A stretch of 27,717 bases of DNA. It comes from Choristocarpus tenellus KU-1152 (Eukaryota; Phaeophyceae). Below are positions 10,975 through 21,900 of this stretch, piece after piece. The position numbers were made by a program, and so were the translations under genes. Where the stretch lies: positions 1 to 27,717 of the forward strand of contig CAXNAD020000139.1 of NCBI GenBank assembly GCA_964200185.2, written 5' to 3'. Within the stretch, counting starts at the first letter, position 1; the number at the start of each line of letters is the position of its first letter. The notes below the pieces were generated by a model that worked only from the letters and a program-made list of their open reading frames with translations, made no database searches and had not been told where the DNA came from.

Positions 10975-11548
10975 ATGAATGGAGATGCGAGAGATGAGAA
11001 ACAGGAAATGGTCACTAAGCCGCCTCAGAACAATGTACTTACATCATCGCAGTAGATACTAAATTGACACATCTGGAAAATGTGAGAGGGCGAAATAATA
11101 TAATGTATATACTCTTACTGGGAGAATGACCACTTCTAGCTTTTCTGTGTTATTATTATTAACACAATGTTATTGAAGTGGCTTTTCGTTGGTTTTTCCC
11201 CTCACCACATGAAAAATTTCAGAGGGCATAATAATATTAATACCACAAATAAGTACGACTATGATAAATCAGCGACCTTTTTGATGTGTGTCCAATAACG
11301 CATTCTGTCTTGTTCATCACTCGATTTCAGAACACCTCAGATTCACTACAACAAGAAGTTGACAAGGATTTTATCCCCGTTCACAGTAAGTTTTTGTGAG
11401 TAGGTGTAACAATCAGTCTTGTAATGGAATTTTGTATCCTTTAGATAACTCAATTAGTGAGAGTTGTTCAATCCCCTGTACACACACACAACAAGAGCTC
11501 TGCAGTTATTGATGGTGAGGACCAAGTGTTCTTGGTCTGGGAGGTAGT
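10975..11548 (+). CDS. Candidate small multi-exon gene, reading frame ambiguous
   Basis: Three putative exons have good signals: 10975-11034 (ATG; donor AAT|GTACTT), 11331-11385 (ATTTCAG|AACACC; CACA|GTAAGT) and one from 11445 (CTTTAG|ATAACT). Two frames survive splicing. Frame 1 gives MNGDARDEKQEMVTKPPQNN, then NTSDSLQQEVDKDFIPVH, and stops near 11512 (about 60 aa, polar). Frame 2 of exons 2-3 gives KKLTRILSPFTITQLVRVV, then AVIDGEDQVFLVWE. This recalls the start of the OB fold of replication protein A subunit 2 (a P-[CV]-T-I-x-Q-L motif, then an IDG/IGN strand). I could not find the remaining OB-fold exons downstream. A gene here is plausible; its identity is unsettled. Confidence 0.3.
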
Positions 11549-11560
11549 AACGATGTACAC

Positions 11561-12913
11561 ATCAGTTGGTAATTTTCGATAGTTGGATATTTGAAGCAGT
11601 ACCAGGGCATAACTGGAGTCAGGTAGCGTTCATCTAATCAAGAGAAGTGTGGAGCAAAATAATAGTACCTACTCCGTCTATTTGAATTACTTCTCCATCA
11701 AACTATATTTTACTTTCCCCTGTAGCTGTAGTCCATAGTGTGGACTGTGATAAAATATATTGTTTATGTAGAATTTGGACAGTGATGGCAATTTACTCGC
11801 ATACTTCTAGAATCTCCTGTGAAATGGTTGTAGACATTCACACTTTGTGTCTTACTTACATGAGACACCCCCTCGCCATACAGAGTACTTCAGCCCATCT
11901 ATTACATCTCATTAGGTGTACATTATCCGCCAGAGCTGCTACAAAATTGCCTCTATTGATTTCCTTTTCTCCGTCTCTACCATGTCAGGAATCTTCCATT
12001 TCGTAGGTACTCCAAAATACTGCCATTTTACCAGGTGTGACAGATTTGACACCCTCGTTAAAAACCTCAAGAGCATGTTTTAAAGGGGTTATCTGAAACA
12101 AAAGGTGACGATGAGCGCACTCGCTAAATAAAAGTTGTGGAAGTATTGGAGGGATGCATAATAAGTCGTATTATTGTAGACTGTAGACATAGGTTTCAAT
12201 TCGTCGTATCAAGTCGTGTTCGCATATCAGATTGATCGTATGAACTACATACAATATGGAAGTGTCTCTCCGTATTGACCCACACGCAGTACAGTAGTAG
12301 TAGTGTCGTGCTTGACAGATTGCAGAATGACATGTCTAACAGGGTGTTACTCTTCGCAAAGAACCTAAGAATGACCTGTCCCATCCTAATTTTTTTTGTT
12401 GAATGTATACAGACAATGATGCAGTAGTGGTTGGTGGTGTATTTTACATGCAAACAACTTCACTACTACTATCCTCAATTTTATATTATCAATGGCGAAT
12501 CGTTAGAAAACACTAAATTGAGCAGGAATTTGTGATTTCCATTTTCGATTCGATTTTTTTTTTGGTGAATAAGAGTTGTGCGATATGGTTGTGAATGTTG
12601 TCTCTCATTGGACTTTTCGATAAGTATCGAACACATCCAAAATTTCGACTTCTTGCTCATGACAAGTATTAATGATCTCTATCTTGTGATTGTAACCGTT
12701 TCCTCAACATCAACTTGAGGCTTGAGACTTGAGCCTGGAATGACAAGGGCTTCAACCCTTGAACCCTGTCAATGATCGCAATGTGTGGGGAAGGTCTTCG
12801 CAGGAATGGATGGGTCACTTTCTTCTTTCAATAGAGTTTGAAGGCAAATTTCATCTTGGAACCTATAAACCTCTTGTGATCAAGTATCTAACGGCACAAC
12901 GTCTTCTTCAAAG
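11561..12913. other. Upstream region of malate synthase, no certain gene
   Basis: About 1.35 kb. It contains short open segments on both strands. One is a possible minus-strand exon at 11860-11938 reading ALADNVHLMRCNRWAEVL. Another is a possible plus-strand C-terminus just before 12084 (FDTLVKNLKSMF then stop, after a CCAG acceptor). None could be chained. The last several hundred bases should include the malate synthase promoter and 5' UTR; I see no clear TATA box. Confidence 0.35.
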
Positions 12914-15900
12914 ATGACAGTTCAGGTCGTGCTACCACAGATGGATATCCATGTCCACGGGATCATTACAGAAGGAGCAGAGGCAATTATAACACCAGAC
13001 GCGCTCAGGTAAGGGTTAGTTATGGAAAATAAGTTGCGGCGATTCCTCAGTCTTCCGACCTTACCCTCTGTCAACTACACAACATTGTTACTTTACAGTG
13101 TAGTCTTGCGGAGTTCCAGTCGTTAAGTCTAAGCACATAGTCAGATATGTTGAGTGTGTCTGCTCGAGAATCCAAAGTTCAAGGCAACCTCATAACCTCA
13201 TGTGTATCGCTTCTCTCAAATTCAATAGAGCACTTCTAGATCTATAGTTATTGAATTTGAGAGATCGGTGTTCTCAGCTTTTGAACCACCACCGAGCAAA
13301 CAGTATGAGTCTCTAGCAAACACTCCAGAGTACGATGCATAAGACCTTAGTTGAGTCATTATACCAACTAACTGTATCTATAGCTCTATGGCACACTGAG
13401 ACAGTCGAAGAAGGTTCGTAGAATTCAATCCCCGATACAGTCTTCAACTGACAACACAAGTTGCATCCTCCCCACTCCCCAACAGATTCGTGGGATTTCT
13501 ACACAACACGTTCGAGCAACGCCGTCAGTTTCTACTTCAAACCCGAAAGAACAGGTGATATGATCGCATTTTCTCCCCGTGACCACTATCAAAGCACCTG
13601 AAGCCACGACCGGAATGTTTCGCATTGTGAAGGCACGCTATGCCATTGCTTCAAGATCATGCCTTCTCGATATGCACTCTGCAAATTAGCGCTTTCAAGT
13701 CATGATCGATGACATTAACTCAACCTTCCGATCTTTCCTCCCTTCCATGCCCTCTTCTTTGTTCTGCTTGACTTTCGACTGACACGATCCTGAACGTCAG
13801 GCAGAAGGACTTTGACTCGGGATGTTTCCCAGACTTCTTGATGGAGACGGCACACATCCGCAGCGACCCCACATGGAGGGTGAGGTCACACTCTTTCCAC
13901 ATAATATATACTCCGACACCGACGCTTCCCTTCCTACTGCTTGTTTTCTTCCCAACGCTGACAGTTAACTACATCGTTTCTGCTGAATCCTTCTCTAACC
14001 ACCCTTGCTCTGTGTGTTATCACTTGCGTCTCTCAGGTAGCTCCCCCCCCTCACGACCTTGCGGATAGGCGAGTAGAGATAACCGGTCCAGTGGATCGCA
14101 AGATGGTACGTAATTTGAAAGGGACTTAAGATGTGGGAGAACAAGTTACTATTTCGAAGGAGGTCAGGGTTTCCTTTTGTGCTGATATCAATATTCCTAG
14201 CATAAATTCGAGAGGTACAAAGGGCAATATAATGAGGAAACTTCCAAAAACTAACCGACACTCTAACCCTTTGAACTTTTAATCTACATTCCGTAGTCTG
14301 CTTTGCCAGCTCTGACCAACCTAATCTCAACGGTGAAGGATTATCAGATCCTGTCTCATGTCTGGCCCAACCTCAAGGATAAGCATGTACTTCAATAGCC
14401 CATATTTTTTCAATGTTGCTATACTCGTACCTGCACACCTATACTCATACGCCCCTGATGTTCATTTTTCTTCTACATACATATGCATGCTATATGAACT
14501 CTCCTTCTGTGTGATAGGTTATCAACGGCCTCAACAGCGGGGCAAGTACATACATGGCGGATTTCGAAGACTCTTCATCTCCTACCTGGACCAATATGGT
14601 GAGAAATGAGGACATGCAGACAAATTATAGCATTAATTGTATAATAAGTACATCAATGACTGGCGTTGTTGAGGGTCAAGGAAGGTCAGAGAAGTTAGTG
14701 GTACGAGAACACGAAACCGGACTGCTCTTCTGGCCGATTGGTTCTGGTCCTTTTTAGAGCAGGACATGTCTTGTAGGAAATAGGAAGAAGTCCAAGACTA
14801 CCCTTACATACAATTGATTGCCTTCTCACTCACTCTCCTCCAGTGCATACTTCCTGTACTACTAATAAACGGTTCTTACAATGTTGGTACAACTAATCAA
14901 GTTCAACGTTGAATGTTCCTCACTCGAAAGCGATATAGTTTCGCCACTTGAGCAAGTACCGATGCTCAGAAAAAGTTCAGAGGAAAGTGCATGATAAACG
15001 TATATACCGACAGGTAACCTCTGTTCTTACCACCAGGTGCAGTGAAATCATAAGGGACGGGTGAATGAGGTTCAATCAGATCATGTCGTGCCATTCCTGA
15101 AGCAGTTAAGCCATTGTTGCATTCCTGGGCTACCAACACGAAAAAATGGATGCACCACTCGTTGGCACACTTGAAACCACCTCCACAGCTCTACTCTCTG
15201 CATATACTCATTATGTGCCTGGATAATCTCTCTGCTTGTTGTCCCCAGGCCGTGTGTATTATCTAACAATATATTGCGACCTGGTAGTATGCTTGTTGCT
15301 GACAGTATTTCGAAACACAACTGCCTTCAGAGTATACCGTCATACTTGGAGAACAATGCTATTGCTCCATGGCAGTGTAGCGCCAGTATAGAGATCCTTG
15401 ACAGATTCTGCGTGAATCATGAGTTCCCCTCTCAAACATTCATCCCCAAGGAAGCCCTTCAGAGATATGTGAAGTAAGGGAACAACCAGCTGCCTCATGC
15501 CAGTCAATCCTCCTAGCCCCTGAGAACCCTCTATTTGACAACTCCTTCGGTCCATGGCACATAGTGTTTCGTACTTGTATGTACTTGATTCTCAACAATG
15601 AATCATTCTGAACCCCTTGCACTCTCCCAGTCATCACACACTTACTTCTCAAGAGAAGATTCTTCCGTATTTGTCCAAAGTCGGATAGGTGGTCAACCAC
15701 TTATTGTGTTCAACAACCAATTACACTATGGCCTGCATATAGTGTTTTCAGGACCCCAACTAATAGGAGCTATGATACAGACTCAAAGTATTTATGATAG
15801 GAATTTTGCCCTGTTTGCCTGTTTGGGGCTTGGCTTCCCATGGGGTTTTTTTACCCTTTTCCGGTCTTCTTTGTGAACACAGTATAACCAAAAATTTATA

Positions 15901-18900
15901 CGACAATGAAAGGTGTGTCCAGACCAAAGATATTGACACTTGCTATCAAACACGTACCCAGAATTCATCAAAATCACAACACTGGATTTTTGACCCCGAA
16001 GAGACATGGCCCTACCTTCTTACATGCTTTGGGTTACAACTAATTGATGCTGAAAGCAACCTTTCCGTGGAGTGTGAAGTAGGAGCAGCCCTCGTATACT
16101 TCAGGACTATATTGTGTTTTCAGGACCCCACCAAATAGGAACTATGATACAACTAAATTGATGCTGAAAGCAACCTTTCTGTGGAATGTGAGGTGGGAAT
16201 AGATTCCTTACTGTATACTTAAGCAAGAATAAATTCACAGCACTCTAGAACCATTTGGAAAAGGGATGTAGCAAGAGGAAATCAACGTAATGCATCCAAC
16301 ATGGAAATGTAAACGGGGGTGCATTATTGGTAGTCTGTGATGCAGAAAAAATGGCCACAGATGTATATCACGCCACATTTTCTTACCAGATACTCTGGAG
16401 AATATAGTATTGGTCGATATGTACGTGTAAGACTTGCGCAGCAGTGGATATACTGCGAGAAATCTCCTTCCCAAGCAAACCCCTCCTTTGACCCCTCCAC
16501 CCCCTCGACTGTATACCCTCACCCATACTCTGTTTTTCCAAGTCCTTCCCTCATCTTTCTGGTTGTATTTTCCTTCACCACTCTGTCCTCTGTCCCCTCT
16601 CTCCCCCTGTGTGTACACCCCCCCTGAAACCACTGCTCACTATAATTGCTGCAGGTGGAGGGTCAGGTCAACCTGAGGGATGCTGTGAGGGGAACCATTG
16701 AATATGTGCAGCCAGGGAGTGGAAAAATCTATTCCCTCAGGGGCAAGAAGAGGGCAGTACTGCTGGTGCGCCCCCGAGGCTGGCATCTGGATGAGGCACA
16801 TATTACGGTGAATGGAAGGTGAGAGAGGATCAGCTTGAGGGCTCTATAATTGTTGACTTGTATAGAGGAGGCTATTGGAGGAGTTAAGTATGCACTAGTG
16901 ACGGTGGGGACCTGAGGGGGATATGGAGAAGTGTTTTTCGGGAGAGTGTTGTTTCTATGTAGATTTTTCCTATCACTCGTAGAATAGAGGAGCTATGATT
17001 TTGATAAGGACATCCTTATTACAGGCTAGGGGGGGAAGGAGCTTCACTCACCCCATATCTGCTCAGGACATGTTACAGGTGGCAATGAGATATGGGTTAG
17101 ATGGGTGAAACATTTGCTGAGAGTTTGGTTGTATATTTGGTTGGCGTGCCAAATGTAACCTCCTCGACGATTTTGAGTGAGGGAATCATGTCACTGTAGC
17201 TATCCCCTAGTTGGCCTAGATCACACAACATGTACACATGTAAGTACATGCATACAACATTGATACAACTGACATGAAAAATGTTGGTATGATCCCTCCT
17301 TGATACTTGATGCAACATGCAACATTTGTAGCAAATATATCTTTCGTCACCAGTATTCAGTGTTCCCCCGAGCCAATGGAAAAGGAAACAGAATACTGAG
17401 ACGTTATTTAGGGGTTCAATGACAGGGAAGTCCATAGTAGGATATATATAACCGTACCCTCATTCTGAAGTACAGGCAAAGCCCACAAAAGTGAGTGCCT
17501 CTTCATACTCCAATATCCGAGTACTCTTCTGAATAACCATCGTACCCTCCTCTGCATAATTGGGCTTGTATAAATCTATACAATGTTAGGGTCAGAGGTA
17601 TTCTTTCATATTTCGAGTTTATTATGCCCAGAAGGGTTGATATTGAAGAGGGACAACGAACATTTACAAGGATCTTCTATTTCCACTAAATGGTGGGTAG
17701 TGAGAGCGATCAGCACAATTGTTTTCAAATTGTGGTCCCTTTTTATCTTGCCACCAAACTAGTCCAGGAAAATCCCGTTTTTTACCAACTAAGAGATCAA
17801 CGGGGTTCTGACACTAAGTGATTTCATACAAGACGGAAGTGCTCTTGAGTGACAAGGGCTCCCATGACTGCCTTGTGGTATACATGTTTTGACCACTATG
17901 GAGGGCGCTTTCTGCTGACAATGTGTTCGTGGCTGATCTTCTACAGTTACACCCTCAAGGGGGGTTAACTCTATTCTGGAAATGCGTATGATGTACTACA
18001 TACTGCACAAGGTCCAAAAAAGCCTTAAAATTCAAAAGGGCCTCAACCAACCCCTGTCTCGGAAAGATAGTGATTCTTTCCTCGCTCCTTGCCCACCTTT
18101 GTATGTCTAGCCTGGAGTCATAGTAGTGTGAACATTGGTTCATAGGACACAATTTCCGAAGGGGCCTTCTTGTATAGTTCCGTTCTTCTTTATTAATGTT
18201 TTTGAAGTGAATACTCTTTTATAGAAGTTCAAAACTCGATTTTGGTATTTTCCCGCTGGTCAATGACCTTGCCAAGATGCACACACTTGCATGTACTGAC
18301 CCACACACGTCTTTGTACAGGCCCATGTCTGGTGCCCTCTTCGATTTTGGGATGTACTTCTTCCACAATGTCTATGCCCTACTGAAGGCGGGATCTGGTC
18401 CATACTTTTACATCGCCAAGATCGAGTCATACCTGGAGGCCAGGCTGTGGAATGACGTCTTTGTAGCATCACAACAAGTCCTGGGTGTGCCGACTGGCAC
18501 TATTAGGTTGAGGTTCTAGGGGAGAGAATGGGGGTGGGGGGGCAGATGTTGTTCCCCATAGATTGACCAGATGATGTCCCCTCTCTGCAACCACAGCTGT
18601 ATCATGTCAGAAAGGATTGCCCTTTTGTCCCTGGAGTTGGTTGTCTTTTTCCCCTGCCCTTTTCACCCTCTTCACCTCGTTTTCCTGCTCTGTTCCCTCA
18701 CTGTTCGACCACTTCCCAGGGCCACAGCCCTGCTGGAGACTATTACCGCGGCCTTTGAGATGGAGGAGGTACTGTACGAGTTGAGAGAACATTCTGCTGG
18801 ACTCAACTGTGGGCGTTGGTGAGATGAATGGGGCACCTCTCAGGAAGCACCGTGTTGTTTGGAATTCTGGTATCATGCGGTACAAGTTGGGATGGTCTGG

Positions 18901-21900
18901 GTGGGGACTCCTCCCCTGCGATGTGCATGTTTAGCACGATACCACCAGCTTTGTTGTCATGGAAACAAGTGTCTCTTCAGATTATGGATTGGATACCTGG
19001 TGATTTGGTCTCACTTTCACTCCGCACATCAGCTTGGCTGTCCTCTGATTGAGTTACAGATATTCTGTTGTCGACCATCCCGATTACTACAAGTACTCCA
19101 ATACAAGCAATGCCCGGAACATACAGTTCAACTATGTCACTGCACACTTGGTGCTTGGTATCTTGCATAGTTTGAGGGAGCAACTTCATCGCATTCATCG
19201 CACCTAGTGTACCTCCAACGTAACAGAGTGAAAGTATCTTAGAGGGTACGAGTTTTTCCCTGTTTGTCCGTTTGGGGCTTGGCTTCCCATGTTATTTTCA
19301 TGACATTTGCCTACTCCAAAATGTTTGGGAGTAGGTAAAATGAGTACGTAATGAAAAGGTGTGTCCAGAACAAGGATATTGACACTTTTTAATTGATATG
19401 ATAACCAAAATTACATCAAAATCGCAACATTGGAATTTGGCCCCCAAATGGACGCAACTCTACCCTCTAAGATACTTTGGCTCAACAGTATCATTGTTCC
19501 TGTCTGTTTGGTATATGACATGTTTGGGAACAATGGCATCAATCACTTGCATCGCAGCGCAGTTGTCATAACGCGAAACGTCCATCTGTACGATGTACTC
19601 CGAAGTAGTTGGTGGCTGGGTAATTAGGGGGAAGATTAAAGCAGGATTCGTCACCTGAATAAAATTTGTTGCTGTTGACGGAGTATGTCTTGTATGAAGG
19701 AAAAATCACACCTCTTAACTCTCGTATTTTGCTGTTGGCGCACACTTGAAACGCCTACAGAATATTTTTCTAGTGATGCATCTGAAAAAAAGCAGAATAT
19801 AGCAACAAGTTCGCCATACATAATCCTCAGCCCGTATATCCATTTGTTTGCTACGCACCTGATCTTCCATCTTCCTCAATTACGTACACCCCTTTTCCAG
19901 CATAGTCTGTTGAGAGATTTGAAAGAGTGCAAATTTTGTCCTGCATCCCTATTCTACCTGTCCCCACTGTCCCTGGCTGGAACTCCAAACACTCAGCCCA
20001 GTTCAATGAAACACACATATTCTGGTGCTGAAAATGGAGGATCTCTTGCCGAACCAGCCTTCACCTGAACAGTTTGTTTCCCCAAATATCTTTTCCTCAC
20101 CTTGCCTCCCTCTCTCCTGCGTTCCAACCTTCCCTTCATGCTTCACCTCATATATTCCTAACCACTGATGCAATAATATACCTTTCCCCCCCCCCATTTC
20201 CCCCCCATTCCCCCCCCTCTCTGTTATTCTGACTACTCACTCCCCTGTCCTTTGCCGAGTTATCATCAGTATCAGTAAGGGTTAGGCCCCACTTGTGATC
20301 CCTGCTGAGCACTCCCTCTATTCCCAAACCTCCTACCCCCTGTCCTCATGGCATGGCAATTGAAGGGATTATATTTTCTCGTATATCAAGAAGATGCGCG
20401 TACACAGCAAAAAGGTTACACCAGATCGTTGCTTCCTTACCATGGAAATACCCTCAATGCAAGCATATGTCAAGCTCCTGATTAACACCTGCCATCGCCG
20501 TGGTGCCCACGCAATGGGGGGTATGGCGGCCCAGATACCTGTGAAGAATAATCCAAAGCTGGCGGCACAGGCGCTTGATGGCGTCAGGAAGGACAAGGTT
20601 TGTGATAGGTGTAGACTACTGTGCATGTCTTAGAATATAAGGTGGCCTAGGCAGGTAGCATGAGAGAATATGGTGATGGGTGAGGAGGTTATGTCTAAGA
20701 TGTCATTATGAAGAGAAATTGGGGGGGGTGATATTCCAACTCCAAACCACCTTCACATATAATCGAGTGCTAGATAGACACTTCGAGGTATAGTACAGGA
20801 CCCGTCGCTCTGACAACCTTTTTGCGAAGTAAAACGTAGTGGCCTTGATACCATTTGAATGTCATAAGAACAATTGAATTTCCAGCTGGATTTCCTGCCC
20901 AATATGTTGCATGTCATTCTTCATTGTTGTTCCCTGCCATTCTCCTAAACATATACTTCATTCAACGTAGTTGCTATTCTTATAATGCAGCTTGTTGTTG
21001 ACTATGGAAAATCTGTGAAATATCGTAACAGGCTTGTAAACCCGTTCTACAACAAATGAGATAGTTAAAAGTAGGAATTAGCCCAAAACAACACTTCTTG
21101 ACCTAGTCCCACAACGAATACAGAGGGACACACGCAAGGATGAAGACAACATAATAACAACTTCGGCAATGAAAAACGAGTATACCTTCACTCAAACAGA
21201 CCATCGAAGTACAAGTCAACCTCATTTCCCAAACCTTGTCTCCTAAATCTTATCTCCCAAACGTCCAACACTGTTCAACCCTTACCACATGACAATGCAA
21301 ATAATACATGAAGGTACGTTCCTTAGTCTGTGTAGACTCAACCACAGCATCAGAGTCAAAGTAGCTCAGAGGGTAGAGCCACGTCCGTTTGGGGCCAAAA
21401 TCCAATGTTGTGATTTTGATGTAAATTTGGCTCTCACATTTGCTAGGAAGTGTCAATATCCTTATTCCAGACACGCCTTTTCATTACGTACACATTTTAC
21501 CTAGTCCGAATTTTCGGGCTAGGTAAAATGTCATACAAAACCCGTGCAAAGTCAAGCCCCAAACGGACAAAGAGATCAAAACTCATACCCCCTTTAAGAT
21601 ATTTTTACGCATCGATCCTTCAACTTCCATCTTCAATCCCTCTACCCTACTTCGTTGACTGGTTATATTTATTGGTGTCGGATTTTATTAACTCTTTGGG
21701 GATGACGTACCCTCTTTGCTATAGCCCAACCATCTCTAGTTTTGTTCTCATTTCGAACAGAGGGTGACTATCATCTGTTGTATAGGACTAATGGTTTCTT
21801 TATTCTACTTTTTAGTATTTCATTATGAGAATGGCCATAAAATCTATTGCCTGTGTTCCTCTGTTTGCCACCACATCTACTGCCACCAAGAGCTCTTGCC

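Noticed and set aside
16235-16676. Open frames on both strands upstream of malate synthase exon 6
   Set aside because: They come from the C/T-rich pyrimidine tract preceding the acceptor at 16654 (GCAG|GTGGAG) and have biased composition.
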